49,842 nt of DNA from Psychrobacter sp. UBA5136 (lineage in GTDB: Bacteria; Pseudomonadota; Gammaproteobacteria; Pseudomonadales; Moraxellaceae): assembly GCF_002414005.1 (NCBI RefSeq), contig NZ_DHYG01000036.1, forward strand, positions 1 to 49,842. The letters are read 5' to 3'. The notes beneath the pieces were generated by a model, which saw nothing but the letters and a program-made list of their open reading frames with translations, was not told where the DNA came from and did not search any database. This document shows positions 8,483 through 16,958 of the stretch, piece by piece (position 1 is the first letter of the stretch; every line of letters begins with the position of its first letter). Both the position numbers and the translations under genes were made by a program.

Positions 8483-9840
8483 TGGCGAAGTATCAACAGT
8501 ATGAAGAGTATAAAGATTCAGGTGTTGAGTGGTTGGGGAAGATTCCTAGTCATTGGAACTTATCATCTTTAAAAAGATGCGTTGATGGCTGTACTAATGG
8601 TATTTGGGGTTCAGAGCCAGAAGAAAGTTCTGACAATACAGTAGTATTACGTGTCGCTGATTTTGATAGAAATAAATTAGAAATCAGCGAAGAAAATCTG
8701 ACATTGAGAAATATTTCACCGAAAGAAAGAGAAAATCGTCTATTGAAGAAAGGTGACTTATTGATAGAAAAGTCAGGAGGAGGGGATAAAACCTTAGTAG
8801 GTTGCGTAGTTCTTTTTGAAAAAGATTTTAGAGCTGTTACTTCAAACTTTGTAGCTAAAATGACACCGAAGGTTGGTCATGAAAGCAGTTTTTTAAAGTA
8901 TGCTTTCTCTCTACTCTATGACGGTAGAGTGAACTATGCTTCAATCAAGCAGACTACAGGAATTCAAAATTTAGATTCAGAAGCTTATTTGATGGAAAAG
9001 TTTGTTTTTCCTGAAAAAGAAGAGCAAGCTCAAATTGCCAACTTCCTCGACCACGAAACTGCCCAAATCGATACCATAATCGAAAAACAGCAAACCCTGA
9101 TTCAACTGTTAAAAGAAAAGCGCCAAGCAGTGATTAGTCATGCGGTGACCAAAGGCTTAAATCCTGATGTGCCGATGAAAGATTCGGGGGTTGAGTGGTT
9201 GGGGGAGGTGCCTGAGCATTGGGAAGTTTCAAAGCTCAAGTTTGTAAGTGACATTATTGACTGTCGTAATAAAACTCCCGAATATTTTGAAAATGGCGAG
9301 TACTTTGTGGTCAGAACAACAAACGTAAGGAATCAGAAATTAAACTTTAATGGTGCTTTATACACGGATAAGAAAAATTTTGATATATGGACACAAAGAG
9401 GAGTACCTCCAGCTGGTTCTATTCTTTTTACTCGTGAAGCGCCTACAGGTGAGGTTTGTCTAGTGCCAGAAGATCTGAAGTTTTGCATGGGTCAAAGAAT
9501 GATGAATTTCATTGCACATGATCAAAGCTATACTAACTATCTTTTTGATTATTTAATTTCAGATTGTCTTGATAGATATATCAATAGCGTGTCACATGGA
9601 AGTACTGTAAGCCATTTGAGAGTTGAGCAAGTTCAAAATATTCCTGTTCTAGTTCCTCCCTCAGATGAGATTTCACAAATTCATAGTCATATTGAGAAGT
9701 TGAAATTAAGCTTTGACGATATTGAACTAAATGCTAAAAAAGCCATCCAACTCATGCAAGAACGCCGCACCGCTTTAATCTCTGCTGCGGTTACGGGTAA
9801 GATTGATGTGAGAGGCTGGCAAGCGCCTGACAATATCTAA
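8482..9840 (+). CDS. hsdS: Type I restriction-modification specificity subunit (HsdS)
   Basis: The 452-aa protein reads the DNA target through two recognition domains. Two half-repeats are visible: DSGVEWLGKIPSHW (about 12-25) and DSGVEWLGEVPEHW (234-247) each introduce a variable target domain. Each domain is followed by a helical spacer, EKEEQAQIANFLDHE...AVISHAVTKGL (178-226) and its C-terminal counterpart ending TALISAAVTGKI. The two target domains differ from each other and are visibly more AT-rich than the conserved spacers, as expected from domain swapping. It is coupled to hsdM by a 1-base overlap. The site recognised cannot be predicted here. Confidence 0.95.
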   Translation: MAKYQQYEEYKDSGVEWLGKIPSHWNLSSLKRCVDGCTNGIWGSEPEESSDNTVVLRVADFDRNKLEISEENLTLRNISPKERENRLLKKGDLLIEKSGGGDKTLVGCVVLFEKDFRAVTSNFVAKMTPKVGHESSFLKYAFSLLYDGRVNYASIKQTTGIQNLDSEAYLMEKFVFPEKEEQAQIANFLDHETAQIDTIIEKQQTLIQLLKEKRQAVISHAVTKGLNPDVPMKDSGVEWLGEVPEHWEVSKLKFVSDIIDCRNKTPEYFENGEYFVVRTTNVRNQKLNFNGALYTDKKNFDIWTQRGVPPAGSILFTREAPTGEVCLVPEDLKFCMGQRMMNFIAHDQSYTNYLFDYLISDCLDRYINSVSHGSTVSHLRVEQVQNIPVLVPPSDEISQIHSHIEKLKLSFDDIELNAKKAIQLMQERRTALISAAVTGKIDVRGWQAPDNI

Positions 9841-9914
9841 TACCAATTTAAAGTAAAGAAAAGTTTAAGTTATACTTCTATTAGGATGTTTTTATTAAAT
9901 TAAAGGTTGTTCAA

Positions 9915-10526
9915 ATGACGAGTTTTGGAGATGGCAATGGCTCAAGTTATATCGGTGTCGGTGGTGATTTTGCTAATGTATTAGATCATAACGACTATTT
10001 GGCTTTGGTTGATTCAACAGACACAGCTGGAGTCGTTTTAAGAGCACATTTAATTTTAGAAGATTTTCTTAATATTTGGTGTTCCAAAACATCAGGAAGT
10101 GAAGATCTATTTAAAGGACCTTTTATTGGTTTTAGGTCAAAGTTGTCTATAGCTCAGAACCTAGGGTTAGATAGTAAGATTTTTGAAGTATTAGATAGGT
10201 TTAATAAGATTAGAAATAGTTATTCGCATAATAGAAGATATACTTTAGAACAAAGTCGTCTAGATGCACTGATTTTATTGGTAGATGACTTACATATATC
10301 TGAGAATCTGTTACCTTGTAAAGATTTTTCTATTTACATTGGAAAGACTGACACAGCAACTGGTAAAAATATAGAAAGAAATTATAAATATGAAGATGCT
10401 GATTTAAATAAAAAGATAATTATAGTTTTTATGGTTCTAGTTCTTAAATTACTGAGTTGGATGCAGTCAGAGTTTGAACGTAAAGGTATTAACTATACTA
10501 TTATTTCAGATTTTCTTGAAAAATAG
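9915..10526 (+). CDS. HEPN/MltR-like protein inside the hsd operon
   Basis: The 203-aa, AT-rich gene sits between hsdS (74-bp gap) and hsdR (80-bp gap) on the same strand. The protein shows GVVLRAHLILEDFLNIW (about 39-55), FRSKLSIAQNLGLD (73-86) and FNKIRNSYSH (96-105). This is the pattern of MltR-like helical proteins and contains an Rx4H signature (R100, N101, H105) of HEPN domains. Many HEPN proteins are RNases in defence or toxin-antitoxin systems, while MltR itself is a transcription repressor. The C-terminal third is helical with one hydrophobic segment (IIIVFMVLVLKLLSW). No antitoxin partner is evident. A defence or regulatory role within the restriction system is my inference; the domain call is moderately sure. 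Confidence 0.65.
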   Translation: MTSFGDGNGSSYIGVGGDFANVLDHNDYLALVDSTDTAGVVLRAHLILEDFLNIWCSKTSGSEDLFKGPFIGFRSKLSIAQNLGLDSKIFEVLDRFNKIRNSYSHNRRYTLEQSRLDALILLVDDLHISENLLPCKDFSIYIGKTDTATGKNIERNYKYEDADLNKKIIIVFMVLVLKLLSWMQSEFERKGINYTIISDFLEK

Positions 10527-10606
10527 AAATATCAGAAAGAGTAGTTGGAGTAAAAAATACTTATCTAATCATAACTTAATCTTCCTAACTATAATAAGAA
10601 AAAACT

Positions 10607-13600
10607 ATGACCGATACTACCTACGAATCTGTCTTCCAAGCCGATATTGTCAATCAGATGCAAGCGCAAGGCTGGCAGTTAGGACATGCCAGCGGCTATC
10701 AAGCAGAAACGGCGCTATATGAACAAGACGTGCTCGACTTTGTGCAGGGTACCCAGCCGCAAGAGTGGCAGAAGTTTTGCCGCACCTTTCCTATCGACTC
10801 AGAGCGCCACTTTATCGCTGCATTGGTTAAGCAGCTTAATAAGGCAGACGCGCACGCCACCGATAGAGCCTCGCGCACTTATGGCACACTAGGCGTCTTA
10901 CGTCACGGTCTAAAGATTCGTAACGCGCGGTTTAGTTTGTGCCAGTTTAAGCCTGAGCACAGCCTCAACCCTGAGACCATGGCACGCTATAAGGCCAATA
11001 TCTGCCGCGTCGTACCTGAAGTAGTGTATAGCCCTTATACCAGCCTTAAAGACGGCGCTGACGCTAATGGCAAGGTCGCTAAGCGTAACCGTATCGATAT
11101 CGTGCTATTCGTCAATGGCTTGCCCGTCACCACGATGGAGCTCAAGTCTGAGTTTAAGCAAGCGGTACAAAATGCCATTACTCAGTATAAGCGCACCCGC
11201 CTGCCGAAAGACCCTGATACCAAAAAACCTGAGCCACTGCTGACCTTTAAGCGCGGCGCACTGGTACATTTCGCCGTCAGTCAGTATGAAGTCTATATGA
11301 CCACGAAGCTGGCAGGTGATAGCACTTACTTCTTGCCGTTTAATAAAGGCACTGCGGATGGCGGCGCGGGTAATGACGTGCCAGCCGATAGCAGCCGCTA
11401 TGCCACCGATTACCTATGGAATGAAGTGCTGACGCCTGATAACTTGCTGGCTATCCTCGGTCACTTTATGCACTTGCAGATCGACGAGGAAGAGGACGCG
11501 ATCGGGCGCAAGACCAAAAAAGAGACCATGATGTTTCCGCGCTATCATCAGTGGGATGTGGTGACTAAGCTTGTTAATGCGGCCATTGTTGAGGGCGCTG
11601 GGCAAAAGTATTTGATTCAGCATAGTGCGGGTTCAGGCAAATCTAACTCTATCGCATGGACGGCGCATCAGTTATCCACCTTATACAACAGCGACGGCGA
11701 TAAGCAGTTTGACTCGGTCATTGTGATTACCGATCGCACTGTACTGGACGACCAACTACAAGATACTATCTATCAGTTTGAACATGCCGATGGCGTAGTC
11801 GGCAAAATCAACCGTAAAGAAGGTGACGGCTCAAAGTCTGAGCAGCTTGCCGAAGCATTGGTCAACTCCCAGCCGATTATTATCGTCACCATTCAAACCT
11901 TCCCATTTGTGCTCAAAGCGATTGAAGATTCAAGCGTCCTAAAGTCGCGCCGTTATGCCATCATCGCCGATGAAGCGCACTCATCACAGACAGGCTCTAC
12001 CGCACGCCAGCTCAAAGAAGTGCTGGTCTCAGGTGATATAGAGAGTAATACAGATGACGATAAGCCGCTCTCTAGTGAAGATGTTTTGGACGCCACGCTT
12101 GCCGCGCGCCGTAGCAGCCCGAACCTAAGTTATTACGCCTTTACCGCCACGCCGAAGCCAAAAACTATCGAGCTGTTTGGCCGTCTGCCCAATCCTGACT
12201 TGCCAGCTGCTAGCGATAACCTACCAGCCGCTTATCATGTCTATTCTATGCGCCAAGCGATCGAAGAAGGCTTTATCTTAGATGTGCTAAAAAACTACAC
12301 CAACTACAAAGTGATGTATCAGCTTAAGCAAAAGCTGGCTAGCGATGACGATGAAGTCGATGCCCGCCGCGCCAAGATTAAGCTGGGTAGCTGGGTGCGA
12401 CTGCATGAGCACAATATCGCGCAGAAAGTTAAGATCATCATTGAGCACTTTAACGACAACATCAAAGGCTTACTCGGCGGGCAAGCCAAAGCCATGGTGG
12501 TGACAGGCTCACGTAAAGAAGCGGTACGCTATAAGCTGGCGTTTGATGACTATATCGCTAAGCACAGCTATCGCGGCATCAATGCCATGGTCGCGTTCTC
12601 AGGGGAAGTCACCTTTAACGATAATGACCCTGATAGCGGCGCACTACTTGGCGAGAAGTTCACTGAGCATAATATGAATATCGGTCTCAAAGGCCGTGAT
12701 ATGCGTAAAGCCTTTGATACTGATGACTATCAAGTGATGCTCGTGGCCAATAAGTTTCAGACAGGCTTTGATCAGCCGAAACTATGCGCCATGTACGTCG
12801 ATAAGAAGCTGACAGGCGTGGACTGCGTACAGACCCTCTCAAGGCTCAACCGTACCTATAAGGGTAAAGCAGAGAGTGGCACGTTTGTGCTCGACTTCTT
12901 TAATGATCCTGAAGATATTTTGGAGGCCTTCCAGCCGTATTATGAGACCGCCACTTTAGTGAATGTGTCTGACCCCGATCAGGTGTATGACCTGTATGAG
13001 AAACTACGCGCCAGCGGTATATTCTTATGGCATGAGGTCGAGCAGTTTGTTGAGGCTTTTTATAGTAAGAGTAAGTCTAACGCTGCCATTAGTAACATCT
13101 GTAAGCCAGCGGTTGAGCGTTGGCAGAAACGCTATAAGCTAGCACGCGAGCAAGCCCAGCACGCTAAGGAAATGCTTGAGCGTACCAAAGCGACAGGCGA
13201 TGTGGTGCTGATGACCAATGCCGAGAATGACTACAAAGGTTTTAAGGCTGATCAAGATGCGCTAGAGATCTTTAAAAAGGACTTAGGTACATTTACCCGT
13301 CAATATGAGTTTATGTCGCAAATCGTGGACTATGACGATAAAGAGCTAGAAAAGCTGAGCTTATACGCCCGTAACCTGCGGCCATTATTACGCGAAAGTG
13401 TGGACAATGAGGATGATATTGATCTAACCAACATCGCTATGAGTCATTACCGCGTCTCAAAGCTGCACCAGCAGGATCTAAAGCTACAGGAGGGTAGCGG
13501 TGAATTAGAAGCTGGCGGCGGTGGCGGTACAGGAAAACCAAAGGATCAGAAAGAAGAGCTGTTATCAAAGGTCATTAATCGATTAAATGAGGTATTCGCT

Positions 13601-13867
13601 GGCGAGGACTTTACCGATAAAGATATGATCAACTTCCAAAACACGATTTGGGATAAAGTGACTGAAAATGAGATCGTGGTAAAGCAGTTTAGTAATAACA
13701 GTACCGATCAGATCATGCTAGGCGGCTATCCTGATGCGGCGATGGATGCGCTATTCGAGAGCCAAGAAGCCTACGAAGGTATGACCATGCACTTACTGTC
13801 CAACCCTGATCAGTTTAAGAAGTTCATTAGATTGATGCTTGATACGAAGTTGAGTGAGCAGGTATAG
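10607..13867 (+). CDS. hsdR: Type I restriction-modification motor/endonuclease subunit (HsdR)
   Basis: The 1086-aa protein is the ATP-driven translocase and nuclease of the type I complex. The N-terminal nuclease core shows RIDIVLFVNG (162-171), then ELK (178-180) and QYK (193-195), matching D...ExK...Q. The helicase part has Walker A HSAGSGKSNS (339-348), Walker B DEAH (455-458), FTATPKP (motif III) and the FQTGFDQP and QTLSRLNRTYKGK motifs of the second RecA domain. A helical C-terminal domain, with a Gly-rich linker (EAGGGGGTGKP), follows and binds HsdM. All key residues are present, so the nuclease looks intact. A hairpin at 13889-13914 follows it. An ATG start preceded by a purine-rich AAGAAAAAAC is used. 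Confidence 0.95.
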   Translation: MTDTTYESVFQADIVNQMQAQGWQLGHASGYQAETALYEQDVLDFVQGTQPQEWQKFCRTFPIDSERHFIAALVKQLNKADAHATDRASRTYGTLGVLRHGLKIRNARFSLCQFKPEHSLNPETMARYKANICRVVPEVVYSPYTSLKDGADANGKVAKRNRIDIVLFVNGLPVTTMELKSEFKQAVQNAITQYKRTRLPKDPDTKKPEPLLTFKRGALVHFAVSQYEVYMTTKLAGDSTYFLPFNKGTADGGAGNDVPADSSRYATDYLWNEVLTPDNLLAILGHFMHLQIDEEEDAIGRKTKKETMMFPRYHQWDVVTKLVNAAIVEGAGQKYLIQHSAGSGKSNSIAWTAHQLSTLYNSDGDKQFDSVIVITDRTVLDDQLQDTIYQFEHADGVVGKINRKEGDGSKSEQLAEALVNSQPIIIVTIQTFPFVLKAIEDSSVLKSRRYAIIADEAHSSQTGSTARQLKEVLVSGDIESNTDDDKPLSSEDVLDATLAARRSSPNLSYYAFTATPKPKTIELFGRLPNPDLPAASDNLPAAYHVYSMRQAIEEGFILDVLKNYTNYKVMYQLKQKLASDDDEVDARRAKIKLGSWVRLHEHNIAQKVKIIIEHFNDNIKGLLGGQAKAMVVTGSRKEAVRYKLAFDDYIAKHSYRGINAMVAFSGEVTFNDNDPDSGALLGEKFTEHNMNIGLKGRDMRKAFDTDDYQVMLVANKFQTGFDQPKLCAMYVDKKLTGVDCVQTLSRLNRTYKGKAESGTFVLDFFNDPEDILEAFQPYYETATLVNVSDPDQVYDLYEKLRASGIFLWHEVEQFVEAFYSKSKSNAAISNICKPAVERWQKRYKLAREQAQHAKEMLERTKATGDVVLMTNAENDYKGFKADQDALEIFKKDLGTFTRQYEFMSQIVDYDDKELEKLSLYARNLRPLLRESVDNEDDIDLTNIAMSHYRVSKLHQQDLKLQEGSGELEAGGGGGTGKPKDQKEELLSKVINRLNEVFAGEDFTDKDMINFQNTIWDKVTENEIVVKQFSNNSTDQIMLGGYPDAAMDALFESQEAYEGMTMHLLSNPDQFKKFIRLMLDTKLSEQV

Positions 13868-14169
13868 GAAAGACAGTCGTTTAGGAGGGGTATTTACCCA
13901 GATGGATAAATACCTTGTTCTGCTTCCTATTTCCTTCCTTAATTCCGCTGTACCTATTGCACAATAGGCGATTGCTGTGATTCCAATATTTCAGAAAAGG
14001 TGATTTTTGCTTCCTAAATTTCTTGATTCCATAATTTTGCTTCCTAATTTATAGTGTCAAAAATAGTAAATGAGGGCGGTTGGTAGGGGGAGTCTAAAAA
14101 GGCGTATGTCTAACATAGACCGCTTGAATATTAATAGAGTTCGTTATCATAACAACACTTACTTGCCAG
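13868..14169. other. Convergent gap between hsdR and the dnaB-like gene
   Basis: This is 302 bp with no gene. GGTATTTA (13889-13896) pairs with TAAATACC (13907-13914), a possible hsdR terminator with only a weak T run. CCTATTG-CA-CAATAGG at 13953-13968 is a short dyad. TGCTTCC motifs occur at 13921, 14008 and 14038, mirroring those upstream of hsdM. Confidence 0.6.
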
Positions 14170-15552
14170 CTAAGAGTTACTGCCAAAATCAGGAACTGCA
14201 TTAAAGTCGCGCATCATTGGCATATAGTTAGTAAAGCGCGAGTACCTGCCTTCAAAACCTAGTCGCACGGTACCAACTTGGCCTTGGCGATTCTTAGCGA
14301 TAATCACCTCCGCTACGCCCACATCCTTTGACTTATCGTTATACACTTCATCACGATATAAAAACATAATTATATCGGCTTCTTGTTCGATTGCGCCTGA
14401 CTCCCTTAAGTCGCTCATAATAGGCCGCTTGTTAGGTCGGCTCTCTAGACTGCGGTTCAACTGTGATAAAAGTATAACAGGGCAGTTAAATTCTTTACCG
14501 AACGCTTTTAGATGCCTTGTGACTTCACCAAGTGCATTCACTCGATCCTTACCATCAATACCGCCCATGATCTGCAAGTAATCGATCATGATGACCCCAA
14601 TCTCACCATGTTGATTACGTATTCTATTCAAAGACGTTCGCATCTGATGATAAGTGATTAATGATCTCGACTCGATGAACATAGGATATTCTTTGCTATA
14701 GTCTCTGACTGTGTTGTTCAGATTAGCCCAATCGTCAGTACTAACATTCATGCCACTTCTAACAACGCCTAAATCTACTCCTGCCATTGACGACATGAAG
14801 CGTTGCATAACAGATGAACCTGTCATTTCCAAACTAAAGAACACGCCAGCCTTGCGCTTGTAATTACCTTTGCTATCTGTATAAAAGCTGTCTTTAACCA
14901 TATTCTGTACAATGTTCTGCCCGAACGTAGTCTTACCCATCGAGGGACGCGCTCCCACTACCACTAAGTCACCGTTCTGTATTGGTGATCGGTTATCAAG
15001 ATCAATAAAGCCAGTAGGCGAAAACGGTATTAATTCTCCTTTGCTTACTGCTTGCAGGCTAGTGAAGAAGTCACCCATCATTGAGCCAACTGACCGCGCA
15101 CCGCTACCGCTTTTGTTAGTGTCGATAACAGCCGTTAGCTGCTCTGTAATACCGTTTACCTTATCGTCGAGACGAGTATCAGCTTGCTTTAATTCGTCCT
15201 GCGCTTGTATAAGCACACGATTAACAGCTCGATACTTTGATAGCTCAAGTATGCGTTCAGCGTAGGCCACAAGGTTAAACAATGTAGCTGGGCTTGTGCT
15301 CAATATCTCGGCAAGATAACCATCAGAAACGTCATCACCATATTCATTAGCCACCAACCAATCGTGAACCATAACAGCATCATACGGCTGACCATCTTTA
15401 TCTAACGTCTTGATCGCTGTAAATATTAACTCATGCTTGCTTGCTGCAAAGTCATTAGCATCAATCTTACTGATAACATGCCCCAAAGACTTTTCTATGC
15501 TCATGAGCGAAGCTAATAGTGCCTTTTCTATGTCCATATTATAAAAGTTCAT
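14170..15552 (-). CDS. DnaB-like replicative helicase
   Basis: The 460-aa protein has DnaB architecture. An N-terminal helical domain (about 5-105, MDIEKALLASLMS...) is followed by a linker and a RecA-type ATPase with Walker A GARPSMGKTT (200-209), VIMIDYLQIM (Walker B region), LLSQLNRSLE and SDLRESGAIEQEADIIMFLYRD, plus the C-terminal arginine-finger region. Such helicases unwind DNA at forks. Its place in the island next to a DUF1376 protein makes it an element-encoded helicase rather than the chromosomal DnaB. It overlaps the upstream gene by an ATGA quartet, so the two are probably translationally coupled. Its presence implies autonomous replication after excision; that is inference. Confidence 0.9.
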   Translation of the reverse strand: MNFYNMDIEKALLASLMSIEKSLGHVISKIDANDFAASKHELIFTAIKTLDKDGQPYDAVMVHDWLVANEYGDDVSDGYLAEILSTSPATLFNLVAYAERILELSKYRAVNRVLIQAQDELKQADTRLDDKVNGITEQLTAVIDTNKSGSGARSVGSMMGDFFTSLQAVSKGELIPFSPTGFIDLDNRSPIQNGDLVVVGARPSMGKTTFGQNIVQNMVKDSFYTDSKGNYKRKAGVFFSLEMTGSSVMQRFMSSMAGVDLGVVRSGMNVSTDDWANLNNTVRDYSKEYPMFIESRSLITYHQMRTSLNRIRNQHGEIGVIMIDYLQIMGGIDGKDRVNALGEVTRHLKAFGKEFNCPVILLSQLNRSLESRPNKRPIMSDLRESGAIEQEADIIMFLYRDEVYNDKSKDVGVAEVIIAKNRQGQVGTVRLGFEGRYSRFTNYMPMMRDFNAVPDFGSNS

Positions 15553-16346
15553 ACTTTTAACCCCGCTTTTTCCATGATCTTTTTGTTTGCTGCTATCTGC
15601 TCCTCACGGCTTAAGCTCTTAGTCTGTGGCTGTGAGTCGAACGAGTCACTACGGTTACTGTGGGGGCGAGCACTACTGCTTTGCTCTGTGTTGGTGTTAT
15701 CTGGCTCTGTGATTTCATCAAGCCAGCCTTCGTTATTCAAGTAAGTCATAGGGTACTTGCGATAACTCTTGTTAGGCGTTGACTTAACATAGCTTGGGAC
15801 ATGAGCCATGATTAACTTTTGCTGCTCGGTAGTAAGTGATTGCCACTTAGCCTTCGGTTTTGCTAAACCTCCTTTCTTATAATCGTAAGCATTCCAAAAA
15901 TCATCAAAAGGTAAGCTAGTTAATGGTTCTTGGTTGATGGTTAGTGGTTTTTGGTTAGGGTTGTTTTGGCTATTAACTGGCAACCCATTAATAACCGACT
16001 GGATTGTTTTAGGTTTATTCTTAGGTGGCCTACCTCCTTTTTTACCATTCTTACGATTTTTTTCAGCATTTGCCTGATATTTTTTAATGTCATTGTCAAT
16101 GCGACGATGGTGATAACCATCGTCTTTTAGCGTAAAAAATTCACTCAGTACAAAATCCAAAGCTTCAACCTCTATTTCGGATTCCAGTTTTAACCTACGC
16201 AAAAGCGACTGGGTTTCTTTTGGTATAGGTATTTCATCTAGGTAGTAGCGATCAATCAATGAACGATAAACATAATGCTCTATAGGCTTTAGGTAGTCGG
16301 TGTCTTTTTTATAGTCTGCTATATGGAAGCTATAGTAGTGCATCAT
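15549..16346 (-). CDS. DUF1376 (YdaU-like) phage replication protein
   Basis: The 265-aa protein begins with a DUF1376 domain: YYSFHIADYKKDTDYLKPIEHYVYRSLIDRYYLDEIPIP (about 4-42), the signature of phage YdaU-type proteins. A basic linker (EKNRKNGKKGGRPPKNKPK, about 95-113), a W/Y-containing helical segment and a polar Ser/Arg-rich tail follow. Members commonly sit just before a DnaC- or DnaB-like gene in phages and are thought to act as replication initiator or loader proteins. Here it overlaps the helicase gene by 4 bases and is itself overlapped by a tiny gene upstream. The initiator role is inferred from family context. Confidence 0.85.
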   Translation of the reverse strand: MMHYYSFHIADYKKDTDYLKPIEHYVYRSLIDRYYLDEIPIPKETQSLLRRLKLESEIEVEALDFVLSEFFTLKDDGYHHRRIDNDIKKYQANAEKNRKNGKKGGRPPKNKPKTIQSVINGLPVNSQNNPNQKPLTINQEPLTSLPFDDFWNAYDYKKGGLAKPKAKWQSLTTEQQKLIMAHVPSYVKSTPNKSYRKYPMTYLNNEGWLDEITEPDNTNTEQSSSARPHSNRSDSFDSQPQTKSLSREEQIAANKKIMEKAGLKV

Positions 16347-16516
16347 GTGCCCCCTGCAACATTGCTGGCGTGAGATATGCTATTATCACCATTAGCAGCT
16401 AACTTAGTTGGTTGAATCGCATCTGCCAGTACATAGTTGATCAAGATATTAGATAAGCCCACCCCAATAAGGTGGGCTTTTTCATTGGTTTTAGATTGTC
16501 TTGGCCTATTTTTCAT
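16343..16516 (-). CDS. 57-codon coupled small gene in the island replication operon
   Basis: An open frame of 57 codons starts at ATG 16516-16514 and stops at TGA 16345-16343. Its start overlaps the stop of the 64-aa gene as ATGA, and its stop overlaps the DUF1376 start as ATGA. Two 4-base overlaps in one chain strongly suggest a real coupled gene, although it is too short for usual gene-finding cut-offs. The predicted protein starts MKNRPRQSKTNEKAHLIGVG, with a basic N-terminus and a hydrophobic middle (LSNILINYVLADAI). I recognise no family. A strong hairpin (16455-16479) lies inside the coding sequence and may affect translation or mRNA stability. Confidence 0.6.
   Translation of the reverse strand: MKNRPRQSKTNEKAHLIGVGLSNILINYVLADAIQPTKLAANGDNSISHASNVAGGT
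16455..16484. other. GC-rich hairpin inside the 57-codon gene
   Basis: AAGCCCACC (16455-16463) pairs with GGTGGGCTT (16471-16479) around a 7-base loop. On the plus strand it is followed by TTT-TTC and looks like a terminator for antisense transcripts. On the coding (minus) strand the trailing sequence is TTATCT, a poor T run, so full termination of the operon is unlikely. Confidence 0.6.
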
Positions 16517-16707
16517 GTTTCTTCCTCTTGCTGTTTTAAATCACCAGAGTCGAATTTTTTAGCTATTAATTGCGGTGGTGTTTGCTGACAATTTGGAATA
16601 ACTAAAACCACGCAAAGACTTGCTAAGGATATGGGTAACGCCGCCAGTAACTTCGAGCTAGACTTACGGGGATTCAAATGATTCATAAATCCATTATGTA
16701 GACTCAT
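16513..16707 (-). CDS. Small putative membrane protein, 64 aa
   Basis: The protein has a basic N-terminal segment (HLNPRKSSSKLL), one hydrophobic stretch of about 19 residues (LLAALPISLASLCVVLVIP, about 20-38) and an acidic Gln/Glu tail (DLKQQEEET). It looks like a single-pass membrane or secreted peptide. Its ATG overlaps the stop of the HTH gene in an ATGA quartet and its TGA overlaps the start of the 57-codon gene, which supports it being expressed. No family is recognised. Confidence 0.5.
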   Translation of the reverse strand: MSLHNGFMNHLNPRKSSSKLLAALPISLASLCVVLVIPNCQQTPPQLIAKKFDSGDLKQQEEET

Positions 16708-16955
16708 TTTTTTACCTCATAAGCTTTAGGCATATCAGATTTAGATATCCAATACTTCTTAAAGCGTTTACCGTTACCTTTAACAAATTTATCTTTGATA
16801 GGTACTCCTGCGGCGCGCAACTCGCTGATACGTCTTATACAGCTAGTCATTTCATATAATTCGTAGGCTTGCATATCTGAGATAGTTTGACCTGTCAGCA
16901 TATGATCAAGAATAATTTGGCAATAAGTTCGTTTTTTTAGCTGTGGTGTTTTCAT
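16704..16955 (-). CDS. Small helix-turn-helix protein (HTH_39-like)
   Basis: The 83-aa protein has the layout of small phage HTH_39-type winged-helix proteins: QIILDHMLTGQTISDMQAYELYEMTSCIRRISELRAAGVPIKDKFVKGNGKRFKKYWI. The RISELRxxGxPI recognition-helix-plus-wing core (about 42-52) is the key mark. Such proteins are probably DNA-binding regulators or replication accessories in prophages. GAGG in the end of alpA precedes the start, and the stop overlaps the next gene by 4 bases. Confidence 0.7.
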   Translation of the reverse strand: MKTPQLKKRTYCQIILDHMLTGQTISDMQAYELYEMTSCIRRISELRAAGVPIKDKFVKGNGKRFKKYWISKSDMPKAYEVKK

Positions 16956-16958
16956 GAC

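Noticed and set aside
9915..10526. Anti-restriction protein inside the hsd operon
   Set aside because: No ArdA- or Ocr-like acidic DNA-mimic composition is seen; the Rx4H helical pattern fits HEPN/MltR proteins better.
10474..10722. 82-codon frame bridging the HEPN-like gene and hsdR
   Set aside because: It runs out of frame through the end of one gene and the start of the next; its product looks like a shadow translation.
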